Origin: Spirosoma arboris
GTDB lineage: Bacteria > Bacteroidota > Bacteroidia > Cytophagales > Spirosomataceae
NCBI RefSeq assembly: GCF_009754945.1
Contig: NZ_WPIN01000004.1
Span: 620,001 to 684,000 of the forward strand
Direction: 5' to 3'
DNA: 64,000 nt
Part shown: piece by piece, positions 28,401 through 35,682 of the stretch
Numbering within the stretch: position 1 is the first letter of the stretch
Layout: each line of letters starts with the position of its first letter
Program-made: the position numbers and the translations under genes
Notes under the pieces: model-generated
What the model saw: the letters and a program-made list of their open reading frames with translations, nothing else
What the model was told of the DNA's origin: nothing
Database searches by the model: none

Positions 28401-28674
28401 GCCAGGCTACTTCGACGCTAACGGTGGCTTTGCTGGTTCCACTAACAGAATAGCAACCGGAAGTTGTGACATGAGGTATTGTAAGGGAGCACTGAGCTTT
28501 CGCAAATCCAACCGAAAGCGTAAAAATGACTGACAGAACAAGTAGTTTGGGAGTAGCTGAACGCCAATTAATACTCCCAAAGAACGTACCTGTCTTTCCT
28601 GAACTCGGCGACGAACGCGCACCAATACTTATAACGGGCTGTTTCAGCCCGTTAATCTTTTTTGTAAAGGACAT
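22453..28674 (-). CDS. Giant secreted repeat protein (SdrD-type, eight beta-sandwich repeats, DUF11)
   Basis: A 2073-residue exported protein. A signal peptide with a long basic N-region has its hydrophobic core at about residues 43-60, ending FAKAQ. Next come an SdrD B-like unit ([20 protein letters not shown], about 185-285), a roughly 500-residue middle region like a propeller, and a second SdrD B-like unit ([19 protein letters not shown]). Eight tandem repeats of 91-95 residues follow, then a DUF11 domain ([19 protein letters not shown]), a Cys-rich segment with YRWYRDGQL, and an end at RRIGDPIN. I see no type IX sorting domain. The role is probably cell-surface adhesion or matrix. It stands alone behind a long A+T-rich leader. 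Confidence 0.82.
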   Translation of the reverse strand: MSFTKKINGLKQPVISIGARSSPSSGKTGTFFGSINWRSATPKLLVLSVIFTLSVGFAKAQCSLTIPHVTTSGCYSVSGTSKATVSVEVAWQNPPANGYIVVTTGALSRTITPGVITVSYGGGGTTTPSGSQTIVSPQVVAFEVDANSASGAINAHFSNSTSCSATASYTAPAPCQPILCQSGGLGGQVFNDYNANGVKEAAETNGVGGITVTVFPCIGSPVSTTTDAYGNWSTSASLAYPVRVEFTNLPAAYLGSSTLQGSGSRTTVQFVAASQCNVNLGVNDPIDYCQDNPLLVLPTYSSGDPLVSGAAGSYRGLIGFPYNTGGTNLSFPMTFTIPASAVGTLWAQAYSKITKRLFSAATLKRHAGLGPGGIDAIYITNLTNQASPPTPTYFKLSTLGINVGTVPTNSTRGLVGDKTLQSSDPQAFSLIGTVGIGGMSLSSDGQTLYLMNISNSSLYALDLSTYNTTLNQADITLKGGPYAVPSLGCTNGVQRSWAVKFSKGKVYVGTVCNALSGTKSDLRAGIFAFDPSTNAFNNQPIFDFPLTYPKGYPEIQTPSITGWFPWSNTFSDFVTTGTFGSGSSLSTNVIRPQPILSDIEFDIDGSMILALSDRAGLQTGFRNYNLTGSGDYSGRVGGDLLRAFSRQGTFVLENAAKAGPFVGSRPKNNQGPGFGEFYVDDSGAGDTGSNLYHTEIGLGALALRPGSGEVVAGVMDPTGLNTDYPFTAFSGGVRHMDNTTGLVNDAFALYSSPTTNTRDGTFGKATGIGDLELLCSEQQLIEIGNRVWLDDDKDGIQDACEPILAGVTVSLYKSGTLIATTITNANGEYYFSSKSKLTTGTWSATGADTTLRPTTAYQLLFGNGQFASNILTINNGNYALTTANSVASTASDLNDSDAQIATVAGLTAPVVSLTTGAYGVINHTLDVGFVCLPTTAGSISTTLATCNIGIGTAQSNGRITVTNIQNANRAFLVTTSTIPSYTATSSQPISASAVSFTGLSNPTSTTGTTYNVVLYNGPYCYTVISTTLAQASCCILQGVTAVPSVCTPATNLYSVSGTVSLTNSPAQSLTISSGTAIQLVDVSAGQSSVSYSLTGLTSGTGSHIVTVASSATTSCGNSVSATYTAPASCSIGLTITVSPGLCQTATNGYSVTGTITLTNAVSSTATITDGTVSTTVAVNAGATSVPYTLTGLASGTNLHIVTVSYVGKTASVTYSAPASCTIAVALSVSPGICQPATNQYSISGALSLTNAIAGTATITDGAMTTTVSVSAGATSLPYSLTGLNSGTGLHTVSVSYVGKTASLTYTAPVSCTLGSALVITPGSCQSATNQYTLTGTLSLTNAQAGVATFTDGAVSTTVAVGAGQSSVPFSLTGLISGTASHTLTALFNGQTQTQTYSAPSSCTVAVALSVTPGICQSATNQYSISGTLSLTNAVAGTATITDGAITTTVSVSAGATSLPYSLTGLNSGTGLHTVTVSYVGKTASLTYTAPASCTIAIALSVTPGVCQPATNQYSISGTLSLTNAIAGMATITDGIATTTVSVSAGATSVPYLLSGLNSGTGSHTITVSYVGKTVSLTYTAPISCTLGSALVTTPGSCQSATNQYTLTGTLSLTNAQAGIATFTDGAASTTVAVTAGQSSVPFSLTGLISGTASHTLTALFNGQTQTQTYSAPSSCTVAVALSVNTGVCQSATNQYSISGTLSLTNAIAGTATITDGTATSTVSVSAGATSVSYLLNGLNSGTGSHTVTVSYVGKTATVTYSAPETCITQLTLTKRVSQSVATVGSVLTYTVILTNTGSISATTTVRDSLSTGATYLPGSFSAPAGTTFTAGLPVSLWIVPSISAGQSLTLTFQVQVDSTGILYNTASIPGDTSRVCTSIPIKLCPGDEYALTAPAGRAAYRWYRDGQLIAGATTNVLSVTAGGSYSLDIDNIANCPDFSCCPLIIEVDSLPSFQAVANPATCLGSSAQSNAKLVISGFKSTHTYQYSAGASFNPTASLSGSAKAIPVTGILASNLANPVNAQSYTVRVYNQSGCYIDQTVTLIPTICDCPVEVCVPYVIQQTKRPRRIGDPIN
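23377..25572. repeat. Tandem array of eight repeats with a three-unit higher-order period
   Basis: Inside the giant gene, seven units of exactly 91 codons (273 bp) and one divergent unit of 95 codons lie head to tail. In coding order: divergent unit 25288-25572; then 25015-25287, 24742-25014, 24469-24741, 24196-24468, 23923-24195, 23650-23922 and 23377-23649. Two units (24469-24741 and 23650-23922) are of a second type ending [13 protein letters not shown] instead of YVGKT-x-(S/T)-x-T-Y. The order A-B-A, A-B-A shows an 819-bp block was duplicated. Each unit keeps one Cys near its start and one at its end. Confidence 0.9.
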
Positions 28675-28683
28675 ATGCTTGGT

Positions 28684-28714
28684 CTGTAGACGTATTGTAT
28701 TTATACGTCTACAG
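28684..28714. repeat. Inverted repeat CTGTAGACGTA just upstream of the giant gene
   Basis: CTGTAGACGTA at 28684-28694 and its exact complement at 28704-28714, nine-base loop, 10 bp before the giant gene's start codon on the minus strand. It could mask or define the translation start. Confidence 0.6.
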
Positions 28715-28853
28715 GCTTTTCAAAGAATATGCCGTTTGTATAATTATGCTTTATAATAGATTGTATATATAAAATTCAGTAACTAAATAGGCTTATATAT
28801 TTACGTTTATTGTAAATAGTAAACTTAATTAAGCTTCTTTCAAAATATATGCC

Positions 28854-28912
28854 AATCCGTATTTAATATACAAAAATAACGAACAGTAGCTTTTATATAT
28901 TAAATACGGATT
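28854..28912. repeat. 17-bp perfect inverted repeat in the giant gene's upstream region
   Basis: Arms 28854-28870 and 28896-28912 are exact complements. After one mismatch the pairing continues with AAAA/TTTT inside the loop. It is A+T-rich and could be an operator or a leader hairpin. Confidence 0.6.
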
Positions 28913-29294
28913 TTAATGAAATTAATAATGAATTTATAGTAAAGAAAAGGATAGATTTACTAATACACATCTCGGGAATTCATCACCTGTAATCATCTTA
29001 TGTATACTTTACCTTCATCAACTGATGGTAGTTACTAAACGTTGAGGGCACAATAACCGTCGTTTTTGCCTGTATTCGTTATTGATTCGTAAGTGCCTGT
29101 TTTATGCAATTACCTTCTATTGTGTTGATAATTGTAGTTTAATAGATGAATTGGTTGACTAAAACAAGAAGATTTAACTGACTGATTTCGTTGATGTTAG
29201 CATTTTTTATTGTTACTATTTTGGCACGATAGTTGGCTATGTATTTACGATCTGCTATCTGTGAAGAATGGATGCGGGGCCTGTAGACGTATTA

Positions 29295-29328
29295 GAAAAA
29301 CGCTGACTCTAATAGGGTTGGCGTTTTT
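29295..29328. terminator. Terminator-like hairpin beyond the S15/CocE hydrolase gene
   Basis: AAAAACGC (29296-29303) pairs with GCGTTTTT (29321-29328) and continues inward with G-T pairs. T-runs follow on both strands. It is 38 bp beyond the hydrolase stop. Confidence 0.7.
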
Positions 29329-29365
29329 GTTGGTTGACTCAAAACAACTAAGCAACTCCGGTCCA

Positions 29366-31636
29366 TTAAAAGCGAACGAAATTTTGTTGACAGGGGAGTT
29401 GGATAAAGCTATCAGTAGACCACTTAATTTTTAACGGCTCACCAGCATCCCTAATCGTCTCATGGCTTACCTCCTTACCGGTACCATAGTTGATTTGCGC
29501 GAAAGGATTTTTATCAATATTCAGTACTACCAGCAGACGGCTGCCCTTGCTTACCTGACGGCTGAACAATCTGGTCTTCGAAAAAGGTATGGTTTCCATA
29601 ACACCAGGCTTTAACAGATGCCGAAGGCTTGCATCCTTGGCATAACTTGCTCTACCTAAAAAATAAGACAACTCAAAATAGTCACCCGCTGGTGTCACCT
29701 CGTAGAGGACAATACCAATGTCCATATCTTTTTTATTGGTGACCGCTTTCAGCTCTCCAGAAAACATCCCACTGAGAGAAACAGCATGCGCAAAGGGTTC
29801 GCTAATAAAAAATAAACCATTACTTCGATTTAATTCCTTTCTGATAATTGGGTCCGGGTAATAATCATTGTTGGCGGTACTTCGGTCGGCCAGATCCACT
29901 TCCTGCTTAAGTGTTCCGGGGATTTTAGGCTTTTGCACGCTCAACCGATAATTGTTTCCTTCTTTTTGGTCTGTCAGATAAAGCTTTACGCTCGTAGCAC
30001 TCATCTTCTCGATGGAGGGGACATGTTGCCAGCTATTGGCACCCATTACTTCGTAATTAATTTTATCTTTTAGTAAGTCCGGTTTTTTGCCTCCCTTCAG
30101 CACATAATCCAGCCAGTCAAATGTAATTTCCTTCGTATTGATTAAGGCAATGGGGTCCACTTTGTAATCCCGCAAAACAGGTATGCCTCCCTGCTGCGCG
30201 CCAAAGTGATCATAAGGGCCAATGATCAGGTAATGTTCTGCATTGGGTTTGTATTTATAGTGCTCAGTAACATACTGCATGGCCGAAATCTGGCCGTCAT
30301 CATAATACCCTGTAATGCTCAGCACCGGAATCGTGATGTTCGCAAAGTCAGCTCCATAAGGCACCATGCTTTGCCAGTAGGCGTCATAGGCAGGATGTTG
30401 TAACCACCGTTGCAGCCAGGGATTAGGCGTCCCATCAATGCTGTCGATTTTCGCATAGGCTGCCCCCGATTCATACCACCGGTTACGCATGCTACGCCAG
30501 CGCTGATTGTCATTATTTACCTCATTATCTACATACTTGTTGTTGGTTACGTAAAACGCCCACTGATAATTGGCGTTCAGGAACACGTTGTTTTCCATCG
30601 GCAAACCCTGGCCGGGAATCGCTGCAACATAAGGGACAATTGTCTTCAAGGCCGGGTGCGGGTACTTCATAGCCGCCCACTGGGCAAAGCCAGAATAACT
30701 TCCCCCATACATACCCACTTTCCCATTACTCCAGGATTGTTTAACGATCCAGTCGATGACCGAGTTAACATCTTTGGCTTCATGTTCATAGGGTTCCACA
30801 GGATCAGGACTCAGCCGTTTTCCTCTCGTATCGGCTACAATACCCACATAGCCTCGTGCGGCCGCGTATTTTGCCTCGGCCAGGCTCCTATCTGTATTGG
30901 AGTAAATAAAATAGAGCAACGCTGTGGGTTGAGGAATCGTAATCCCTCGTTTACGAACGACTACGGCTGAAAGTGTTGCGCCTTCTTTCGTTTTAATCAG
31001 AACACTATCGGCAATGATAAACCGACGTTCATCATCGGCTTTTAATACGATTCTGGCAATGGGTTCAACATGCTGATAGACCAGATAGGTAGTATACCGA
31101 CTACAAAGCGCTATGGCCTCAGACAAATTCAGACTATCCTTTTTCGTTCCAGATAGCAGTTTATCCAGGTCATTTCGCAGCGATAGTAACCCGTTCCGAC
31201 TGGCAAAAGCCGTTGAGAGAATCAACGCACGTCGATCATCCAACGTTGTAAAAAGAGTAGTCAGTATTGGGGTAAAGTGCACCCCGAAACTACCTCCGCT
31301 CTGTCTTTGTCGTAGACGGGCTTCGGCGAACAACTCATACTGTTTGTATAATAAACTTGCTGTGGAATCTTTGGACAACGACCGCACCAGGGCGATGCTC
31401 TTTTTCGCTTCTGTATACTGACCAGTCACCAGCTGTAGGCGGAAAATAGTATCGAAAGAGTCCTTTTGACCTGTTTGGGGCCGATAGACAGCTAAAACGC
31501 TCGTAGCCAGTTCCTGCATCGCCTGCGCAAAGCCGAGGCTATCAGCAGTATTTTTGGTTGCCAATCTAAATGGTTGTGCCGGGCATGCAGTGGCCATGAA
31601 AAGGCATACTAATCCTATCATGAGTTTTTTCTTCAT
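29366..31636 (-). CDS. Exported CocE/NonD (S15, X-Pro dipeptidyl-peptidase type) hydrolase
   Basis: A 756-residue protein with a signal peptide ending ACPAQ (residue 21). A helical N-terminal domain (residues 30-200) precedes an alpha/beta hydrolase: GYVGIVADTRGKRLSPD, nucleophile motif GGSYSG with Ser313, GYYDDGQ carrying the Asp, and GPYDHFG carrying the His. A C-terminal jelly-roll domain (from about residue 545) is typical of the family. Members cleave Xaa-Pro dipeptides, cocaine or acylated beta-lactams. The first 200 residues are an addition to the basic CocE layout. It is last in an operon behind a LytS/LytTR pair (25 bp spacer), so it is probably a target or companion of that sensor system. 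Confidence 0.9.
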   Translation of the reverse strand: MKKKLMIGLVCLFMATACPAQPFRLATKNTADSLGFAQAMQELATSVLAVYRPQTGQKDSFDTIFRLQLVTGQYTEAKKSIALVRSLSKDSTASLLYKQYELFAEARLRQRQSGGSFGVHFTPILTTLFTTLDDRRALILSTAFASRNGLLSLRNDLDKLLSGTKKDSLNLSEAIALCSRYTTYLVYQHVEPIARIVLKADDERRFIIADSVLIKTKEGATLSAVVVRKRGITIPQPTALLYFIYSNTDRSLAEAKYAAARGYVGIVADTRGKRLSPDPVEPYEHEAKDVNSVIDWIVKQSWSNGKVGMYGGSYSGFAQWAAMKYPHPALKTIVPYVAAIPGQGLPMENNVFLNANYQWAFYVTNNKYVDNEVNNDNQRWRSMRNRWYESGAAYAKIDSIDGTPNPWLQRWLQHPAYDAYWQSMVPYGADFANITIPVLSITGYYDDGQISAMQYVTEHYKYKPNAEHYLIIGPYDHFGAQQGGIPVLRDYKVDPIALINTKEITFDWLDYVLKGGKKPDLLKDKINYEVMGANSWQHVPSIEKMSATSVKLYLTDQKEGNNYRLSVQKPKIPGTLKQEVDLADRSTANNDYYPDPIIRKELNRSNGLFFISEPFAHAVSLSGMFSGELKAVTNKKDMDIGIVLYEVTPAGDYFELSYFLGRASYAKDASLRHLLKPGVMETIPFSKTRLFSRQVSKGSRLLVVLNIDKNPFAQINYGTGKEVSHETIRDAGEPLKIKWSTDSFIQLPCQQNFVRF

Positions 31637-31661
31637 GTCATTTTTCAGTTTATCGATTGAA

Positions 31662-32360
31662 TTAGATTTTGCCTGTGTTTTTGAGTTTGACCGATTGTCT
31701 ATCTGAAACCTTCAGGGTTTGCCCTGTGGTCAGCGTAACTGTTAATCGACTATTTTCAGCAGTATGAATCGATTGGATAAAATTCATGTTGATCACCTGT
31801 GCCCGGTTGATGCGGAAGAACATCGCTTCGTCCAGTGTTTTTACCAGCTGGTTCAACGAGCGCTTCAGCCAGACATTTTTCCTGTCAAAGAATAACCGGG
31901 CGTAATTGTCCATGGATTCGATCAGATAAACCTCCTCCCAGCGGACAAAATGATATTGATCCCGATCCTTTACAAAAATCTGTTTGCTCTGGCCGGAAAA
32001 AGCCGATTTCATGGTCAATTTGGCGATCGCCTGCGCAAACCGTTCTGCCCGGATTGGTTTCAACAGATAATCCAATGCATTTACCTCAAATGCTTTTACG
32101 GCATACTGGTCAAAGGCCGTAGTGAAAATGACTTCTGGTACATTCGCTAAAGCTTCCAGTAAATCAAATCCAGTACGTTCTGGCATCTGGATATCTAAAA
32201 ACAACAAATCAGGCTGTTTATCCTCGATAAGTTGTTGTGCTTCATCAGCGTTCCTTGCTTCACCGATATAATTCAGTTCAGGAAAACCGGCAATTAGCCG
32301 CTTAAGCTCCGATCGGGCATGACGCTCATCATCGATGACCAGTATGTTTATCTTTCTCAT
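31662..32360 (-). CDS. LytTR-family response regulator
   Basis: A 232-residue regulator: receiver domain with acidic pair at D10/D11, phospho-acceptor D56 in LLFLDIQMPE and Lys in LLKPI, then a LytTR DNA-binding domain from about residue 130 (IFVKDRDQYHFVRWEEVYLIES..., FFRINRAQVINMNFI). It overlaps the kinase gene by ATGA and is followed after 25 bp by the S15/CocE hydrolase. It is the obvious partner of the adjacent LytS-type kinase. It is a paralogue of the orphan LytTR regulator at 20.2-20.9 kb. Confidence 0.94.
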   Translation of the reverse strand: MRKINILVIDDERHARSELKRLIAGFPELNYIGEARNADEAQQLIEDKQPDLLFLDIQMPERTGFDLLEALANVPEVIFTTAFDQYAVKAFEVNALDYLLKPIRAERFAQAIAKLTMKSAFSGQSKQIFVKDRDQYHFVRWEEVYLIESMDNYARLFFDRKNVWLKRSLNQLVKTLDEAMFFRINRAQVINMNFIQSIHTAENSRLTVTLTTGQTLKVSDRQSVKLKNTGKI

Positions 32361-33412
32361 GAGATAGGTATCTGTACGATAGCGGAGACAACAGCCTCTG
32401 GTTCATTCACTAGGCGTAAACTGGCTTTACCATTAAATTTCAGCTGTAGCCGTTCCGCTAAATTCGCCAACCCCACACCGGTCACGGGTATACGCGAGTC
32501 AAGACAACCGGGATTTTGAACCATGATCCTGATAAATTCGCCCTCTTTCGAGATCTTGATACGAACCAGGCCACCAGCCTTCCGGGTGCTTATTCCATGT
32601 TTGAGGGCGTTTTCCACTAATGTTTGGATGGATAAACGTAGCACCTGAACCGATGCCAACGAATCGTCCAAGTCCAGCTGATAGGTCAATCGTTCTTCAA
32701 AACGAAGTTTTTCCAGGTCCAGGTAATATATAACCAGCTCCAGTTCGTCCTTGACCGAAATAAGTACATCATCTCCCGTATACAAACCTGTTCTTAGCAG
32801 ATCAGATAATAAATCTATTGCATGTCTGGCCGTCTCCGGCTCATCAAGCACTAATGCCTTGATCGTATTTAAGGAATTGAACAGCAAATGCGGGTTAAGT
32901 TGGGCGGAGAGATTACTCAAACGGGCGTCTCGGGTGATGATTTCCTGCCGGGCCTTCTCCTTAGTAGACTTAACTTCCCGTTGTGCATAATGGTATAGAT
33001 GATAAGCAAGCAGCCATATTGACATCAGCCTGACCCCAGCAATAAAAATCGTTACACCATTAAGCCGGATAAATGGGAAAAAATCTTGTTGTGGTCCAAC
33101 GGTGAACCACAGCCGGAATAAAAAGATTTTGGCTAAAGTAACCACCACGTAAACAAGCCCTAAAACAAAAACTGCTGGAATAAGTCGCTTTAGTAACGGA
33201 TTGATTTCCAGATCTGTCCAGTGGTGTCGTAACGCAAAATTTCGGTACAGGTGCGTGATCAGGCTATACACCGCAACATCTGTAACAAACTGAAAAATGC
33301 CTAAGGCTATATTAAACCTCCCGCCTGTGATACCGATGTATCCCCAATAAAGAGCGGCCAGTGACCAACCCGTCAACTGGCATTTCCAATAAAGGGATAA
33401 TTGATTTTTCAA
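32357..33412 (-). CDS. LytS/YehU-type membrane sensor histidine kinase
   Basis: A 351-residue kinase with four predicted membrane helices in the first 140 residues (about 14-30, 38-56, 76-100 and 118-140), then a His_kinase domain with SAQLNPHLLFNSLNTIKAL (phospho-acceptor H175) and a HATPase_c domain (TLVENALKHGIS, then VGLANLAERLQLKF). The short membrane domain without a large loop suggests sensing within or at the membrane. It is first gene of the operon with the LytTR regulator and the S15/CocE hydrolase, all tightly spaced. Confidence 0.93.
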   Translation of the reverse strand: MKNQLSLYWKCQLTGWSLAALYWGYIGITGGRFNIALGIFQFVTDVAVYSLITHLYRNFALRHHWTDLEINPLLKRLIPAVFVLGLVYVVVTLAKIFLFRLWFTVGPQQDFFPFIRLNGVTIFIAGVRLMSIWLLAYHLYHYAQREVKSTKEKARQEIITRDARLSNLSAQLNPHLLFNSLNTIKALVLDEPETARHAIDLLSDLLRTGLYTGDDVLISVKDELELVIYYLDLEKLRFEERLTYQLDLDDSLASVQVLRLSIQTLVENALKHGISTRKAGGLVRIKISKEGEFIRIMVQNPGCLDSRIPVTGVGLANLAERLQLKFNGKASLRLVNEPEAVVSAIVQIPIS

Positions 33413-33657
33413 GGGTGTATCAGCTATGTTGACTCAAAGCAACAAAATCTGTTAGCAACTAGAAAAAAAAGTACAGGAACGTGGAATTTTGGGGATAAAC
33501 GCCACTACATAATGGGTAGGCTACTCTAAACAAATTGGCACAGTTTGTTCAGCAGCCAACCGTCTACTCAACAACGCTCCCGTCTAGTCAATAAGTTATC
33601 GAATGTATACTAAGTTATTTATTTTGCGGCCGATTGCTTCTTATTAACAGGTAGCAG

Positions 33658-33770
33658 GCTCTTATGGGTTAGTTAGGAAGCGTTGGCACTCTTAGAGTCA
33701 GCGCTTTTTTGTGACCCAATGACAGAATTACATTCTAAATGATTGCTGTTCAACAATAACCCATAAGAGC
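33658..33770. repeat. 14-bp inverted repeat enclosing a terminator-like hairpin
   Basis: GCTCTTATGGGTTA (33658-33671) and its exact complement (33757-33770) enclose 85 bp. Inside lies a hairpin (AAGCG at 33679-33683 with CGCTT at 33702-33706, inner ACTC/GAGT) followed by six Ts. The nesting suggests a structured RNA or a small element. Confidence 0.65.
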
Positions 33771-33792
33771 AGTTCATATACCCATAAATAGT

Positions 33793-33825
33793 AAAAGCCC
33801 CTTCCTTGCAGTTGGGGTTTTTTTT
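33793..33825 (+). terminator. Terminator-like hairpin with eight Ts
   Basis: AAAAGCCCC (33793-33801) pairs with GGGGTTTTT (33814-33822, one G-T pair), followed by more Ts. No plus-strand gene precedes it, which hints at an unseen small transcript. Confidence 0.6.
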
Positions 33826-33923
33826 ATGCCCTAGTTGGTACGGATAAGCCAGATAGCTACCGTTAAAAAAATAACGCTCGTTTTTGCAAACCAACAGATG
33901 TTCCTATTGGTATACTCCTGCAT

Positions 33924-34157
33924 ATGAACGAGCTTGACGACCTCCTTGATTATTACCAGGGCCGCTGTTTGCCCGACACTCCGTTTACCATCTCCCGGTA
34001 TGCCAGTACGAATAACCTCCGCCACTGTGTAAAACTGGCCATTGCGACTGCCAAGGTGGGTAATAAAGCCAGCATCAAAACGCTTCGCCAGATTAGAGAA
34101 CGGCTACTCAACCCAGAGAATTCACAAATTCAGAAGGCAAATCATGTTATTTCGTAG
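33924..34157 (+). CDS. Small hypothetical protein, DUF6965-like
   Basis: A 77-residue soluble protein starting MNELDDLLDYYQG. The pattern E-L-D-D-L-L-D-Y-Y-x-G-x-x-L-P followed by a helical segment with ATAKVGNKASIKTLRQIRERL recalls small Bacteroidota proteins of the DUF6965 type, whose function is unknown. It has no signal peptide or membrane helix. It is isolated, with terminator-like hairpins in front and the beta-roll protein gene 162 bp behind. Family assignment is from memory of the pattern and is tentative. Confidence 0.55.
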   Translation: MNELDDLLDYYQGRCLPDTPFTISRYASTNNLRHCVKLAIATAKVGNKASIKTLRQIRERLLNPENSQIQKANHVIS

Positions 34158-34319
34158 CTGTCAGAATGAGAAATTGATGGCTTGAACTAGGAGTTCGCTA
34201 GTGCTAAATGGCATTTACCGGTTGCTCAAAAGGTGAATTAAAATTTAATTAAACCATTGATTTCCTCTCTGATATTGAGTCAATTGGGATAAGTCCTACT
34301 CACTTTGATCAATTGGTTT

Positions 34320-35630
34320 ATGAAAACAAGTTTACTTTTCTGTATCGTTTTGAGCAGTCTCCCAGGCTGGCTCAGTGCCCAGGGGAATTACGTAGTCGTT
34401 ACCAGCAATAATTCTGCTACAGCTACCTATGGCACCTTTAACACGCTGTTAGGTCCAGGGGCGGGTAGCAGTGGTAGTCTGACAGGCAACCGAAACACGG
34501 TGGTGGGCTACAGTGCAGGCCGCTCAATGACCATGAGTTATAATAACTGTTTTTACGGGGTAGATGCGGGTCAGCAGACGACCTTGGGCTCCCAAAATGT
34601 GTTCATGGGTTATGAAGCGGGTCGGCAGAACACTACGGGTGATTTCAATACGTTCGTGGGCCGAGCCGCCGGTTTACTCAATGACACGGGTAGTTTTAAT
34701 GTGTTTAGTGGTGGTCAGGCAGGATATTCCAACACCAGCGGAACGAGTAATGTATTTACCGGTAACAATTCGGGGTATCACAATACCATGGGTCATGATA
34801 ATGTATTTAATGGTAATAATGCGGGCTACCTCAGCAACCTGGGTAATTTTAATGTGTTTATAGGTAGTTCTGCGGGACAGAACAATACCACAGGTAATTA
34901 TAATATATTTAGCGGCTACCGGGCAGGCTTCAATAGCTCTACGGGTTCTAATAATATTATCATTGGCCCCAACTCGGGCACTGCCATCACAACCGGCGAC
35001 GACAACATATTGCTGGGTTATAACAGCCAGGCCGAAGATGGTTTGTATAATGCCACTGCAATCGGGTCTAACAGTCAAGTCGCTATCAGTAATGCCGTTA
35101 TTCTGGGTCATCAAGCCAACGTGGGTATCGGTACCTCAGCCCCGGCTACCCGGTTAGAAGTCGTCAGCGAATCTTCCGATGCCAGTGGGCTACGGCTAAC
35201 TCACCTTACCAGTCGGAGTGTGCCAGCCTATACTACGGATCAATTTCTAACGGTCAACGAAAAAGGTGATGTAGTGAAAGCTCGCTATCAACTGCGAATT
35301 AGTAGTGCCAGCGAGTGGAGCGATAAAGTTTTTACCCCTGCTTATCAACTGCGTTCGCTGGCCTCTGTAGAAGCCTATATTGGTCAGCATGGGCATTTGC
35401 CCGGCATTCCATCTGCCGGGCAGGTGGCAAAGGAAGGCATTGATTTGGTTAAGATGAATACCTCCCTACTTGAGAAGGTGGAGGAGTTGACCTTATATAG
35501 TATTCAACTAGAAAAAGCTAACCAACTGCAACAGCAGCAACGTCAGCAGGATCAGCGAAAGCTACAGACATTGGAGCAAAAGCAGGCAGAGTTAGAAGGC
35601 TTGCTAAAGCAGCTTTTAAACCGGAAGTAG
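34320..35630 (+). CDS. Secreted beta-roll repeat protein with coiled-coil C-terminus (tail-fibre-like)
   Basis: A 436-residue protein with a signal peptide (MKTSLLFCIVLSSLPGWLSAQ). About eleven 16-residue repeats of the form N-x-F-x-G-x-x-A-G-x-x-x-T-x-G follow (residues 50-260), as in left-handed beta-rolls of YadA-type heads. After VGIGTSAPATRLEV comes the conserved Bacteroidota module W-S-D-x-V-F-x-P-x-Y-x-L with HGHLPGIPSAGQV, then a Gln-rich coiled coil to the end. It is probably a trimeric surface fibre. The ATG at 34320 was chosen because it opens the signal peptide; an in-frame TTG lies 15 bases earlier. No phage genes are near, so a tail-fibre role is unlikely. Confidence 0.82.
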   Translation: MKTSLLFCIVLSSLPGWLSAQGNYVVVTSNNSATATYGTFNTLLGPGAGSSGSLTGNRNTVVGYSAGRSMTMSYNNCFYGVDAGQQTTLGSQNVFMGYEAGRQNTTGDFNTFVGRAAGLLNDTGSFNVFSGGQAGYSNTSGTSNVFTGNNSGYHNTMGHDNVFNGNNAGYLSNLGNFNVFIGSSAGQNNTTGNYNIFSGYRAGFNSSTGSNNIIIGPNSGTAITTGDDNILLGYNSQAEDGLYNATAIGSNSQVAISNAVILGHQANVGIGTSAPATRLEVVSESSDASGLRLTHLTSRSVPAYTTDQFLTVNEKGDVVKARYQLRISSASEWSDKVFTPAYQLRSLASVEAYIGQHGHLPGIPSAGQVAKEGIDLVKMNTSLLEKVEELTLYSIQLEKANQLQQQQRQQDQRKLQTLEQKQAELEGLLKQLLNRK

Positions 35631-35682
35631 CTTGTTGAATCTAGTCATTTCGTGCAGTGATCGCTCTACGGTTCACCTAAGC

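Larger units (their letters stand above)
28675..29365. other. A+T-rich intergenic region with several hairpins
   Basis: About 690 bp between two leftward genes, without a supported ORF. It contains an 11-bp inverted repeat at 28684-28714, a 17-bp inverted repeat at 28854-28912, and a terminator-like hairpin at 29295-29328. CTGTAGACGTATT occurs at both 28684-28696 and 29281-29293. It should hold the giant gene's promoter and a long 5' leader. Confidence 0.5.
33413..33923. other. Intergenic region with nested hairpins and terminators
   Basis: About 510 bp with no credible gene. It carries the kinase operon's promoter (not recognised), the nested inverted repeat at 33658-33770, and a second terminator-like hairpin at 33793-33825. 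A 73-codon minus-strand frame runs straight through these hairpins and is not believable. Confidence 0.45.

Noticed and set aside
29210..29434. 74-codon plus-strand frame
   Set aside because: Runs through a terminator hairpin and overlaps the end of the S15/CocE hydrolase gene.
33673..33894. 73-codon minus-strand frame
   Set aside because: Crosses two hairpins with T-runs and has no plausible protein features.
34320..35630. Prophage tail-fibre gene
   Set aside because: The C-terminal module resembles fibre proteins, but it has a signal peptide and no phage structural genes lie nearby.
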